Positions 8,184 to 17,084 of a stretch of DNA of 64,000 nt are shown in pieces. The notes beneath the pieces are model-generated. The model worked only from the letters and a program-made list of their open reading frames with translations, had not been told where the DNA came from and made no database searches. A program made the translations under genes and the position numbers. Source of the stretch: Microvirga puerhi (GTDB lineage Bacteria; Pseudomonadota; Alphaproteobacteria; Rhizobiales; Beijerinckiaceae); contig NZ_JAIRBM010000018.1 of assembly GCF_020089865.1 (NCBI RefSeq), forward strand, positions 1 through 64,000, in the 5' to 3' direction. The first letter of the stretch is position 1. Each line of letters begins with the position of its first letter.

Positions 8184-9104
8184 ATGTCTCTGTCCGCAGC
8201 CTGGTCCGATCGGGCAACTCCGGCACGCTCGTGGCACAATCGCCTGCTGCCCTACAGCCTGCTCACGCCAGCGGTTCTGGTGACGGTCGTGATCGTCTTC
8301 CTGCCTATGATCGAGGCCGTCGTCACCAGTCTCTACGAATTCGTTCTGTTCAAACCGAATGCAGCGCGTTTCGTAGGCCTGAACAATTACATCAAGCTGG
8401 TTCAGGATCCGGTCTTCTGGATCACGCTCGGGCACACGGCCATCTGGATCGGGCTCACGGTTCCGCTGCAGATGGGGCTCGGCCTCGTCGCGGCGCTGAT
8501 CCTGAACAAGGAGTTTCCCTGGCGCGGGTTAGCGCGGGCCCTGGTCATCATTCCATGGGCTCTGCCGAGTGTCGTAATCGCGCTGATGTGGCGCTGGATC
8601 TACGATGCCAATACGGGCGTGCTCAATGAGATTCTGCTCCGGCTCGCGATTATCCAGTCTGCCGTGCCGTGGCTCGCTTCGCCTGACAAGGCTCTGTACG
8701 CGGTCATTGCCACACTGACTTGGCAGGGTTTTCCGTTCTTTGCCGTCATGATCCTGGCGGGGCTTCAGGGCATTCCGAGAAGCCGCTATGAGGCCGCCTC
8801 GATCGATGGTGCAAGCGCCTGGAGGCAATTCCGTCATGTGACTCTGCCAGGGATCGCCGGCGTTCTGGCCACGGCGGGGCTTCTGCGTATCATTTGGGTC
8901 GCCAACTCGATCGATGTGATCTTCGTGATGACCGGCGGCGGTCCCGGCTACGCCACTCAGACGCTGCCCCTCTACGCATTTGTCAAAGCGCGGCAAAATC
9001 TCGATTTCGGCTACGGCACGACGATTGCCGTCATGTTCACGTTGCTGCTCGGAATTGTGGTCGCGCTTTATATGGCGCGGACCTCGCGGGAGGTTGAGCG
9101 ATGA
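8184..9104 (+). CDS. Sugar ABC transporter permease, MalF/UgpA type
   Basis: A 306-residue inner-membrane protein with six predicted hydrophobic helices. The conserved EAA loop that contacts the ATPase is in EAASIDGASAWRQFRHVTLP. The frame is open upstream, but the ATG at 8184 gives the usual N-terminus (LLPYSLLTPAVLVTVVIVFL as first helix) and lies after the hairpin. Its TGA overlaps the ATG of the second permease (ATGA), which is typical translational coupling. It forms the heterodimer with the protein from 9101. Confidence 0.92.
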   Translation: MSLSAAWSDRATPARSWHNRLLPYSLLTPAVLVTVVIVFLPMIEAVVTSLYEFVLFKPNAARFVGLNNYIKLVQDPVFWITLGHTAIWIGLTVPLQMGLGLVAALILNKEFPWRGLARALVIIPWALPSVVIALMWRWIYDANTGVLNEILLRLAIIQSAVPWLASPDKALYAVIATLTWQGFPFFAVMILAGLQGIPRSRYEAASIDGASAWRQFRHVTLPGIAGVLATAGLLRIIWVANSIDVIFVMTGGGPGYATQTLPLYAFVKARQNLDFGYGTTIAVMFTLLLGIVVALYMARTSREVER

Positions 9105-9937
9105 TCGGAAAACCGACACTACCCCGACGCATCCTGACGACGGATCTTCCCGCACTCGGGATCGTCCTCATCGCAATCGGGCCCTTTGCGTGGATGCTGA
9201 TGACGTCCGTGACTCCCCAGGAGAGGCTCGCAGCGATCGGCGTTACCGTCGCGCCGTTCGACTGGTCGCTCGAGAACTATGTCCGTCTCATCTCCCGCAC
9301 ATCGTTCCTGGGGAATATGGGCCATAGTCTCATCGTGGCAGGCGGGACGACGATCCTCGGCCTGTTCGTTTCGGTGACTGCGGCATATGCGTTCTCTCGC
9401 TTTCGCTTCCCCGGGCGCAAGCTTTTGATGCTTCAGTTTCTCCTCGTGAACATGTTTCCGGTTGTGCTGTTGATCCTGCCGCTGTTCGTGATGATGCGGC
9501 GCCTTGGTCTGCTGGATACCCATGCTGCCTTGATCATCGCCAACGCAACGGTCGCGATACCATTCTCAGTCTGGATGCTGACGAGCTACATCAACGCAAT
9601 CCCGAAGAGTCTCGACGAAGCGGCCATGACGGATGGATGCAGTCGTCTCCAAGCTCTCTGGCGGGTGATCCTCCCGTTGGCCACGCCGGGAATCATCTCG
9701 ACTGGCATCTACATCTTCATCACTGCCTGGAACGAATACCTCTATGCCTTGACCCTGGGCGGCCGGAACGTGCGTACGGTCACTGTGGCGGTTCAGACAC
9801 TGATCGGAGAATATCAGATCGAGTGGGGCTTGCTTTCTGCGGGCGGCGTGGTCGGTGCTCTGCCCGCAACCCTCCTTTTCCTCATCGCTCAACGCCGCTT
9901 AATCGGCGGGCTGACGCAAGGCGCGGTCAAGGGCTGA
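9101..9937 (+). CDS. Sugar ABC transporter permease, MalG/UgpE type
   Basis: A 278-residue second permease of the CUT1 importer. It has a long first helix after residue 15, an EAA loop in DEAAMTDGCSRLQALWRVIL, and the C-terminal LTQGAVKG ending common to MalG-like subunits. It overlaps the preceding permease by 4 bp. The downstream isomerase start is 31 bp away, so the catabolic enzymes are probably on the same transcript. Confidence 0.92.
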   Translation: MIGKPTLPRRILTTDLPALGIVLIAIGPFAWMLMTSVTPQERLAAIGVTVAPFDWSLENYVRLISRTSFLGNMGHSLIVAGGTTILGLFVSVTAAYAFSRFRFPGRKLLMLQFLLVNMFPVVLLILPLFVMMRRLGLLDTHAALIIANATVAIPFSVWMLTSYINAIPKSLDEAAMTDGCSRLQALWRVILPLATPGIISTGIYIFITAWNEYLYALTLGGRNVRTVTVAVQTLIGEYQIEWGLLSAGGVVGALPATLLFLIAQRRLIGGLTQGAVKG

Positions 9938-9968
9938 TCCATTGTGCGCATTTAACTCAAGGACACTC

Positions 9969-10850
9969 ATGAATCCCATCGGTCTGATATCGATGCAATA
10001 TGCCCGGCCATTCACCGCCGAGCATTTCCCGCTCTTCGGACGCATGAAATCGCTTGGATTCGACTTCGTTGAGCTCCTCGTACCCGAGCCGGGCGAGATC
10101 GACCTGGCCGCCGCCCGGCGCGCGTTGGACGATGCAGGCCTGGCAGTTGTTCTCGCTGCGCGGGTCAACCTCCAGCGCAATCTGGCGAGCGATGATCCCG
10201 CTGCCCATCGCGCCGGCATCGACTACCTGCGTTATGCCGCCGACTGTGCGGCAGCATTGGGCGCCGAGATCGTCGGTGGTCCCTTGACGGGTAACCCTCT
10301 TGTATTCGCAGGACGTCCGCCGGCTCCCGTCGATGAGGCTGAGAGGCTTGCACGCAAGGAGCGCTGCGTGTCCGGATTGAAGGAGGCCGGGGACCATTCC
10401 GCCGGAGCCAAGATCAGGCTTGCCGTCGAGCCGCTCAATCGTTTCGAGAGCGATGTCCTTTGCACGACGCAGCAAGCCATCGAACTCCTCGATGCGGTCG
10501 ATCATCCTGCGGTGGGGCTGATGCTCGATACCTTTCATATGCACATGGAGGAAGCGTCCATTCCGGAAGCCATTCGCCTCGCGGGCTCACGGACGGTCCA
10601 CTTCCAGGCAAACGAGAACCACCGTGGCTTTCTCGGAACCGGATCGACCGATTGGGTCGAGGTGTGTCGAGCGCTTCATGACGTGGGCTATCGCGGGCCG
10701 ATTTCGCTTGAACCGTTCCGCAGAAACGATGACCGTTTCGGCGTGCCTTTCGCACAATGGCGCCCGCCGCATGAGGACGAAAGCGAGCGGCTTGAGGCCA
10801 GCGTATCCTTCCTGAAATCCCACCTGAAGCTGACGAGATATCGGCGATGA
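9969..10850 (+). CDS. Sugar phosphate isomerase/epimerase family protein (TIM barrel)
   Basis: A 293-residue xylose-isomerase-like TIM barrel. The ATG at 9969 has AAGGA 5 bp upstream and gives the normal N-terminus MNPIGLISMQYARPF; an in-frame start at 9942 is less likely. Metal-ligand positions fit the family: VEPLNRFE (Glu), LMLDTFHMHMEE (Asp, His), HFQANENHRG and a final SLEPF (Glu). Such proteins isomerise or epimerise keto-sugars, inososes or hydroxypyruvate-like compounds. Together with the following Gfo/Idh/MocA oxidoreductase, which it overlaps by 4 bp, it resembles inositol or sugar-oxidation pathways. The exact reaction is not determinable. Confidence 0.85.
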   Translation: MNPIGLISMQYARPFTAEHFPLFGRMKSLGFDFVELLVPEPGEIDLAAARRALDDAGLAVVLAARVNLQRNLASDDPAAHRAGIDYLRYAADCAAALGAEIVGGPLTGNPLVFAGRPPAPVDEAERLARKERCVSGLKEAGDHSAGAKIRLAVEPLNRFESDVLCTTQQAIELLDAVDHPAVGLMLDTFHMHMEEASIPEAIRLAGSRTVHFQANENHRGFLGTGSTDWVEVCRALHDVGYRGPISLEPFRRNDDRFGVPFAQWRPPHEDESERLEASVSFLKSHLKLTRYRR

Positions 10851-11842
10851 CCCAGAAAATTGGCTGGATTGGTTGCGGCACGCATGCGACCCAGATGCTG
10901 CTCCCGCAACTCGTGCGGCACGACGTCGAGATCGTTGCCCTTTGCGATGTGGATGGCAGCCGCCTGGCCCAGGCAGGCCGTCAGTTTGGCGTGAAGAACC
11001 TGACGTCCGATGCATTCGAGCTGATCGGCACACGTGGCATCGACATGGTCGGCATGGCAGTCGGTCCCGAGCAGCACCTTGCCTTCGGAAAGGCTGCTTT
11101 GGAGCGAGGCATTCCGGTCTTCATGGAAAAGCCTCCTGCCTCGACTGCCGAGGGCGCGCGGGAACTTCTCAAAGCAGCTGAGCGAAGCGCCAAGCCGCTG
11201 GTATTGGGCTTCATGAAGCGCTACTCGATCGGAAACAGAATCGCTCACAACATCATCGCTTCCGGTCGCTTCGGGCGAGTTCTCGGAATGACCGGATATT
11301 ACATGACGGCCCCGACGTATTTCGCCGGGAACGTAGATTATAGTGGCTTCTTCCTGCACCACTGCGTGCATTACATGGATCTGGTCTCGTTCCTTGTCTC
11401 GCCCGTTCGCGAAATGAACGCCCGCAAAGTCGAGGCCGCTCCGGGGCGCGTCCTTTTCCATGCCGATTTCAATTTCGAATGTGGTGCAATTGGCACCATC
11501 GCCATGGGAACGATTCAGTCTCGCGGCACCCCTGTCGAGCGGATCGAGCTGATGGGGGACCATCAGCGCCTTGAGGTCGATGACGTGATTGAAGTTCGTT
11601 GGAACCGCAATCCACCATTCAAGACGGACGATCTCTGCGCAACGTTGAATGAGAATGTGGACACGTTGACGTGGAAGCCGAACTTTACGGCAGCCGCAAA
11701 TGAGGATCACAAAGGCTATCACGCCTTGCTGACCGATGCGATGAAGCTGTTCCGGGGGGAAGCGTCTGCAGCACCGACGATTACCGACGGCGTCGTGGCG
11801 ATGGAGCGCTTGGAAAAGCTCCGGCGCCTTCTCGATCTCTGA
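10847..11842 (+). CDS. Gfo/Idh/MocA family NAD(P)-dependent oxidoreductase
   Basis: A 331-residue oxidoreductase with an N-terminal Rossmann fold (GWIGCGTHATQML near residue 5), the family motif FMEKPP (cofactor and catalytic lysine region near residue 92), and a C-terminal alpha/beta substrate domain with HHCVHYMDL as the usual histidine-containing active-site helix. It probably oxidises a sugar or cyclitol hydroxyl. It is the last gene of the cluster and overlaps the isomerase gene. About 26 bp after its stop begins an unrelated truncated ABC permease on the other strand, so sequence once downstream of this gene has been lost. Confidence 0.9.
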   Translation: MTQKIGWIGCGTHATQMLLPQLVRHDVEIVALCDVDGSRLAQAGRQFGVKNLTSDAFELIGTRGIDMVGMAVGPEQHLAFGKAALERGIPVFMEKPPASTAEGARELLKAAERSAKPLVLGFMKRYSIGNRIAHNIIASGRFGRVLGMTGYYMTAPTYFAGNVDYSGFFLHHCVHYMDLVSFLVSPVREMNARKVEAAPGRVLFHADFNFECGAIGTIAMGTIQSRGTPVERIELMGDHQRLEVDDVIEVRWNRNPPFKTDDLCATLNENVDTLTWKPNFTAAANEDHKGYHALLTDAMKLFRGEASAAPTITDGVVAMERLEKLRRLLDL

Positions 11843-11867
11843 ACGGGCTCCGTTGCAGTGACTTGGG

Positions 11868-12206
11868 GTTGCCGAGGATCAGCAGAGGCACGAGCGCGAG
11901 AGGCGGTATCTGCCGAGCAAAGTCCAATAGTGGTTCAACGAAGGCCTTTAAACGCGGCAATATGCTGAACCCCAAGGCGAGCGGAAGTGCAATCGCCACT
12001 GCCAGCCCGTAGCCCAGAAGAACACGCTGAACACTAACGCCAATATGTCTGGCAAGAGATCGATCTCGGGTGAGCTCAAGAAGCGCATCGAGAACCGCTT
12101 TCGGCGAAGGCAATAGAAACGCTGAAACAAGGTCGAATGCGCTTGCTATGGCCCATGCGAGGAGAACAAGCGAAAATACGGCAGCGGCGCGCAATATATT
12201 TAACAT
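11868..12206 (-). pseudogene. Truncated ABC transporter permease (SsuC/TauC/NrtB-like), N-terminal part only
   Basis: The minus strand from 12206 encodes a good N-terminal half of a nitrate/sulfonate/taurine-type permease: helix LRAAAVFSLVLLAWAIASAF, then FLLPSPKAVLDAL, then FVEPLLDFARQIPPLALVPL. Identity with the family stops at LLILGN (about 11868), where the membrane EAA region should follow. The reading frame then runs into unrelated sequence beside the oxidoreductase gene. About 110 of some 250 residues remain. No partner ATPase or binding protein is nearby. Confidence 0.8.
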
Positions 12207-12727
12207 CAATCAACGCCATGAAAGGATATGTCACTCCGATCCCCATAGAGCCGGATTACCAAACACTCAAACAAAGCCCTGATTTAATCGGCACTTTATA
12301 CTTATAATAATTTCAATCTGCGTGGGCTTCTTACTCAAAATAGACGGACCTGAGATGCCGGAAGATACTCAGGGGACTTTCGGGAATTGCAACGTAACCA
12401 GCGTTCGACCGCCGATTTGGTGTCACCCGTCTGTCATGGGCAACGGCGCTCTGTCCGCCTCGCACAGCCGTTACATCTCAGACGAGCGTCGGGCTGCACA
12501 CCGGACCATAATCGCGCGTTGACTGCCGCACCTTTCATTGCCAACCGAATAGGCTACATGGCGCGCCGTTGCTTCGTCGAACATCATCCGGATCGTGAGG
12601 TTGCGCTGATGGAACTTGAATTCGCAAGGTCCTCTGAGCCCATTCCAATCTCGCAGCCCCTGCCTTCAGGTGCTCGTCCAGCCATCGACACGCGGGCCGT
12701 CCCGGAACGGCTTAATGAGAGAAGACT
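12207..12727. other. Region without a supported gene
   Basis: The first 130 bases are AT-rich and may hold the old promoter of the truncated permease. Open frames across 12387-12911 have low-complexity, Arg/Pro-rich translations with no recognisable motif. I see no tRNA, repeat or mobile-element signature. Confidence 0.4.
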
Positions 12728-13244
12728 CATAGGTCGATGTTCTCCTCGTCATCATCGAGATCCATGCGGCGGTTCTCCATGGCGGCCCGAAATCTCTCGA
12801 TCGTGTGCACCGTCACGAAGCGCAACGCGTCTTCTAGTCGGGGGTAAGGCTCTGGTAGAGTGGCTGCCACGCATCAGCGAGCTTCTTCAGACCTACCGCA
12901 CGGTCCGTTAGGGCATCGGCATGCTGACGGTGGAGTTGCACCGGATCGATATCGCACGAGTGATCCATAGGTTCTCCGAGTGCATTCAACTGGCGATAGC
13001 GCGGTCTCAGCCTCGGCACGGATAGCCTCCTCGACGGCCTGCCAAAGCTTCTCCTGCTTCGGCGCGAGTTGCGGCGCGGCCTTGACTACCCCGACACGAA
13101 TGTCGTTCAGCATCTTGAAATCTGCTTAGCTCAGCCGTCCGCTCCGGGCGTACTGCCGGGGCCGGAGGTGGCTTGCTGTGCATACGCCATGGGCACGTCG
13201 AGGATAAACAAGGCCGTCAGAGTGGCGATCATTTCCTTACGCAT
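12728..13244 (-). pseudogene. Spy/CpxP-like (LTxxQ motif) periplasmic protein, decayed
   Basis: The minus strand begins with ATG at 13244 after a GGAGA site and encodes a signal peptide (MRKEMIATLTALFIL... AYAQQ). The protein then continues in pieces: DFKMLNDIRVGVVKAAPQL with LAPKQEKLWQAV, then RYRQLNALGEPMDHSCD and LADAWQPLYQSLTP, then ALRFVTVHTIERFRAAMENR to a TGA at 12728-12730. Joining them needs at least three frame changes. A TAA also lies inside the joined frame at about 13122, probably a former CAA. The architecture matches the small helical LTxxQ chaperones found in alphaproteobacteria. It is non-functional as it stands unless the breaks are sequencing errors. Confidence 0.75.
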
Positions 13245-13569
13245 CTCAGTCTCCTGCAGCTTCCGGTGGCCGTCAATCCAAGGATTCGGCTGCAGCCTGC
13301 TTGATGGCCTGAGATGCTTGATTGTCAGTTCGGGACGCGCTCGCATCTCATGGATCTGAGATCGCCGATGCACTCGGATGGCGAGCGATAGCCATATTTG
13401 ATGTATACCACGTCGGATTGGGCCATGGCAGGCACGACGATCCTGTTATTATCGGAACCTCACGCGAGAGTTGAGCCGCAAAAGAATGGCTGTACTGGGT
13501 AGATGATGCTGCTGAACAGTTTGTGATCATTACCTACAGCCTCTCGAAGAGGAAATCGCGTTAACTAGT
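13245..13569. other. Intergenic region before the adenylate cyclase gene
   Basis: No gene is supported. The sequence just before 13570 (AGAGGAAA about 15 bp upstream) could serve as a weak ribosome binding site for the cyclase. No clear promoter or repeat was seen. Confidence 0.35.
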
Positions 13570-14991
13570 ATGGTTGTGATCTGGCCTCGAAAATTCCCCG
13601 CAACTGCCGATCCCGGGCCCTTCTCGCATGTCCCCACAAGCCAAGCTGTCGGATTGGATGCCGGTGACACCGTTGCCGATCAACTGCTCTACCAGGCGGA
13701 AATCCAGGCGGAACGGATGGTCGCTTGGCTTCGGCTTGCCGTTGCGCTTCTGCTCGCCTCGTTCCTGGTCGCCAGCTATGCGGTCTTAGCAATCAGTGCG
13801 AGCATTCGCACATTCAGGCCCCCGGTGCCTTCTCTCTTCATCATAGGGGGCTTCACTTTGGTTTCTCTAGTGGCCCTCCTGCTGATTCAAGCACAACGTT
13901 ACCGGCCGGCAGTGGGCTGGGCTTTTGCCTTCCTTGATGTCGGTTTCACGATAGCCGCGATTATCGAAGGAGTTCTTCGTAATCGGCTATCCGGCAATGA
14001 TATCTTTCTCTTGGCTTCCGTGTGGGCGGTCCCCCTGGTGCTCGCTTTCAATGCCTTGCGTTATCGGCCAGCCATTGTGGCGAGCACGGCCGTCGCCCTG
14101 GCTCTAGGGAGCTTGGCCGTAGCATCCTGGGCCGGAGTTTCGCTCTTGGCGCTTCCCTCACTGTCTGACTATGCCCATTTTGCGGATCTTCCTGCCAATG
14201 CGGTTCGCGGGAGCCTCCTCATCCTTATTGGGTTCTGCCTAACCTTGGTGGTTCAGAGAGAGCGCCAACTGCTGGTGCGCGCGCTGGCGGAGCAACGCGA
14301 ACTATCGATCCTGACACGCTTCCTTCCTCCCGAGGTCGTTCCCGAACCCATTCGTCCTGGATCGCGTCTTCGCCGCGGCGTCAGTCAGCGGTGCACTGTC
14401 TTATTCATTGATCTCCGGAACTCCACTCGCTTAACCGAGCACATGCTGCCTGAGCAGATGGCGGATTTTCTGACGCGCTTCCGCTGTCGCATCACACGGG
14501 CTGTCGTCGAGCATGGCGGTCTGATCGAAAAATTCGCGGGCGATGGAGCCTTAATCGTTTTTGGCGTACCTGATCCACAGTCGGATGACTCCGGCCGAGC
14601 GCTTGCTTGCGCCAAGAGCTTGGCGAACGCCATCGACGAGTGGAACCGGAGTCGCCCTCCTGCGGCGCCGCTGACAGTCGCCATTGGGATCCATACGGGA
14701 GAATGCTTCTGTGGTGTCGTCGGTGAGAAGGCCCGGCTTGAATTCACCGTGTTGGGAGATGCGGTCAACGTTGCGGCGCGCCTCGAAAGCCTCGCCAAGT
14801 ACTACGATGAGGTGCTGATCGCCTCCAGGGAGGCGTTAGCAGATGCACATGAGCTCTCAGACCGGCACGCATGGCAACGTCTTGGTGTCGAATGGCTCCG
14901 TGGACGTGAGACCCCGATCGAAACGGAACGCACTGGCCGTCGAGCTGAGCCGACTCGACATCAAAGCTCCTGTCAGTGGTACCATCGTTGA
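13570..14991 (+). CDS. Membrane-bound class III adenylate/guanylate cyclase, 3' end altered
   Basis: A 473-residue protein. Residues about 48-235 contain six hydrophobic helices, and residues about 270-440 form a class III nucleotidyl cyclase domain. Catalytic elements are visible: FIDLRNSTRL (first metal Asp), EKFAGDGALIVFG (Lys plus second Asp) and FTVLGDAVNVAARLES (Asp specifying adenine, plus the Asn/Arg pair). This suggests ATP-to-cAMP conversion controlled by membrane input. The last 30 residues or so (after WLRGRETPI) are translated from sequence that belongs, in another frame, to a HlyD-type gene. The native C-terminus was therefore probably replaced, but the catalytic domain looks complete. 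Start choice is uncertain. Confidence 0.85.
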   Translation: MVVIWPRKFPATADPGPFSHVPTSQAVGLDAGDTVADQLLYQAEIQAERMVAWLRLAVALLLASFLVASYAVLAISASIRTFRPPVPSLFIIGGFTLVSLVALLLIQAQRYRPAVGWAFAFLDVGFTIAAIIEGVLRNRLSGNDIFLLASVWAVPLVLAFNALRYRPAIVASTAVALALGSLAVASWAGVSLLALPSLSDYAHFADLPANAVRGSLLILIGFCLTLVVQRERQLLVRALAEQRELSILTRFLPPEVVPEPIRPGSRLRRGVSQRCTVLFIDLRNSTRLTEHMLPEQMADFLTRFRCRITRAVVEHGGLIEKFAGDGALIVFGVPDPQSDDSGRALACAKSLANAIDEWNRSRPPAAPLTVAIGIHTGECFCGVVGEKARLEFTVLGDAVNVAARLESLAKYYDEVLIASREALADAHELSDRHAWQRLGVEWLRGRETPIETERTGRRAEPTRHQSSCQWYHR

Positions 14992-15445
14992 ACTCGCTGA
15001 TCCCGTGGCGGAGGGTGAATGGATCAAGCTTGGAGAGAAGCTCGCCTCGATTGCCGACCTTTCGAAGGATCGTATCGAGGCCTACGTGGATGAAACTGAC
15101 TTGGCCAAGATGAGACGCGACAAGCCAGCGACATTCATTCCGAATGATGCCACCTTCGCGAAAATTTCGGCAGCAGTCATCTCCGTCGATGAAACCTCCG
15201 TGCGATCAATGTCTCATCCCGAACTGGCCTCGGTGAATGGAGGTTCGATCGCGTCACGGCAAGGGCCGAATGAAACGATTGTTCCGGAGATGCCGGTTTA
15301 TCGTGTCGCTTTGGAGCCAGTTCCCCTGACAACATCGTCCACGGTACGGATCGGAACGGTTCTTCTGAGCAGTGAGCCGGAGAGCCTTCTCAGACAGGTC
15401 TGGAGGCGTTTCGTAACGGTGCTCGTGCGCGAGAGTGGCTTCTAG
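14910..15445 (+). pseudogene. 3' fragment of a HlyD-family membrane fusion/efflux protein gene
   Basis: In a different frame from the cyclase, the sequence from about 14910 encodes LDIKAPVSGTIVELADP, the lipoyl/beta-barrel half of HlyD-like proteins, and continues to a natural-looking end (LLRQVWRRFVTVLVRESGF). The N-terminal membrane anchor, coiled coil and first lipoyl half are missing. The frame upstream lies inside the cyclase gene. An ATG exists at 14843, but it would add only cyclase-shadow residues. I read this as a deletion that joined cyclase and HlyD genes. Confidence 0.75.
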
Positions 15446-15571
15446 ACACTTGATGATGTGCCGCTCTTTACGTTGGCACTGCGCTGTTAGCTTGTAGGAG
15501 AGTGGGAAGAACCGGGGGCAATGATTTCATCCGCGATCTTGGCTTTCGTGTCATTCATGGCTCATTCTGGG

Positions 15572-16558
15572 TTAAATGAGGCGCTTGATCCAGCTTGCTA
15601 CACGGCCAAGGCCGAATGCCGCCGCCAAGGCGTAGAAAGGACTCCGATCACTAGGAGGTGTTTCGATCGGGCCATGGCTCTTCAGCCAGAAGCGTCGTCC
15701 ACGGCGGATCCGTTTCAAGTCAATGTCTGTGAAGCCGAACGGTGGCAAGCAAGGTGCGGCATGTCCTGGATAACCTGAATATCCAACGTGACCGGGCGGC
15801 GCCACTAGCCCTATTTCGCGGCTTTTCGGTTCGGGGAACGTCCGTCGGTAGATACGATTGTCATCCACTACCGTGCCCAAATATTGGCCGTTGAGGTCGA
15901 CCGCGTCGTTGTCAGTCCATGGGAACCAACCGATCCAGTTCCCCTTTTGATCAAATAGGTAACGGTCCTTTCGGTAACGACGAAAGGCAATCCAATCTCC
16001 AGATGAGCTAAAATAATATTGCACATCGGGAGGCGCCGCTCCGATCTTCAGCTGGGGACTGAACTTCACGCCTTCGGCAGCGATAGGGAATGGCTCGACG
16101 GTTCCGCCTTCGCTCATCCTGCTGGTCTGAAGCGGGCGTGGCTGAGTTTCGTAAGCTCGTTGCCGTTTGAGAGGCAAAAGCGTGTGAGTCGAAACCCAAC
16201 CGATCTCTCGGTGCTCAGGCACAAGATAGACTTGGTCCCCTTCCATTTTTTCAATTCGGCAGGTCACCGTTCTTTTATCCGCACCGACGCGATATAGAAC
16301 GACTGCTCCGACCTGAAGTCGAGCGTGCCCGCTAAAGGTGAACTGTGATCCGTCGACCGGGCTTCCAGATTGGAGACTGTTGTCTGGTGCGGCTTGGTTC
16401 GTTGACTTGGAGCGCTCGACTGCTTCAACGATGAGCCGTGCAACTTCGCGGTGACGGTTTCCGACTGCTCTAGACCCCGATCGCCTGCGCTCCGGATGCC
16501 AAGTGCCGCCGATCTTGGCCAACAGCTCTGCGACGAGTTCGATTTCCTCTTTGGTCAC
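15572..16558 (-). CDS. Hypothetical protein with N-terminal repeat module and C-terminal 4-fold beta-flower-like domain
   Basis: A 328-residue protein of unknown function. Residues 1-50 (IELVAELLAKIGGTWHPER, then NRHREVARLI) and about 75-130 (GAVVLYRVGADKRTVTCRIE, then GWVSTHTLLPL) match the whole of the 132-residue protein encoded at 17085-17483. The C-terminal part (YLFDQKGNWIGWFPW, then DLNGQYLGTVVDDNRIYRR and Gly/Tyr/Pro-rich GHVGYSGYPGHAAP) resembles the 4-fold beta-flower domain. There is no signal peptide. It converges on the HlyD fragment. The domain label comes from memory of the family, so moderate confidence applies to the fold, not to existence of the gene. Confidence 0.7.
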   Translation of the reverse strand: MTKEEIELVAELLAKIGGTWHPERRRSGSRAVGNRHREVARLIVEAVERSKSTNQAAPDNSLQSGSPVDGSQFTFSGHARLQVGAVVLYRVGADKRTVTCRIEKMEGDQVYLVPEHREIGWVSTHTLLPLKRQRAYETQPRPLQTSRMSEGGTVEPFPIAAEGVKFSPQLKIGAAPPDVQYYFSSSGDWIAFRRYRKDRYLFDQKGNWIGWFPWTDNDAVDLNGQYLGTVVDDNRIYRRTFPEPKSREIGLVAPPGHVGYSGYPGHAAPCLPPFGFTDIDLKRIRRGRRFWLKSHGPIETPPSDRSPFYALAAAFGLGRVASWIKRLI

Positions 16559-17084
16559 TCTGTTTCACCACCGCATCAAGGCTCCTGTTACAGTCTAGTG
16601 GAGTTACTTGTATGATGAATAGTAGAACTTTATGCGCAAGTTTCAGATGGAGATCTATTAGCTAACCATTTGATTCACAGCGACCCTTTTGAGGTCGGCT
16701 ATGCGGCCCTACTTGCTAGGGATCCTGATCGGATTTCAGGCTAGTCTCCTCACAGCCGAGCATCCTGTTGGAAGGTCGAAGGCGATAGGTGTGCGGGGCA
16801 GGCGTGAGTCAGGGGTGTGCCGCATCGATTGGTCGACGAGGTGTGGCATCAGACCGAGGACCATACCCATAGGAACGTCCGATCGGGACGGGCACTCGAC
16901 AAGTGCAGCCGAATCTGAGTGTTCAGCTCAAGCGACGAGGGCCTAGTCCTCAGATCGCAGGTTATTGTTGCATGAGACGAGCCGCGTTGCCTAGGCTCCG
17001 AACTGAAACTGATCGCGAGAGGCATCATTTCAGCGAGCGAACGGAAGTGCTGCGGCACGTCGACTCCTTCAGAGCTCGTGATGC
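16559..17084. other. Region between the two related unknown genes
   Basis: No gene is supported; short open frames on either strand lack recognisable motifs or ribosome binding sites. It follows the start of the 328-residue gene (AT-rich at 16590-16680, probably its promoter region) and precedes the 3' end of its short paralogue. Confidence 0.4.

Noticed and set aside
10688..11722. Minus-strand open frame of 344 codons opposite isomerase and oxidoreductase genes
   Set aside because: Both plus-strand genes are well supported and overlap by 4 bp; no motif in the antisense product.
12387..12911. Plus-strand 174-codon frame
   Set aside because: Arg/Pro/Ser-rich translation without motif; its 3' part is antisense to the Spy/CpxP pseudogene.
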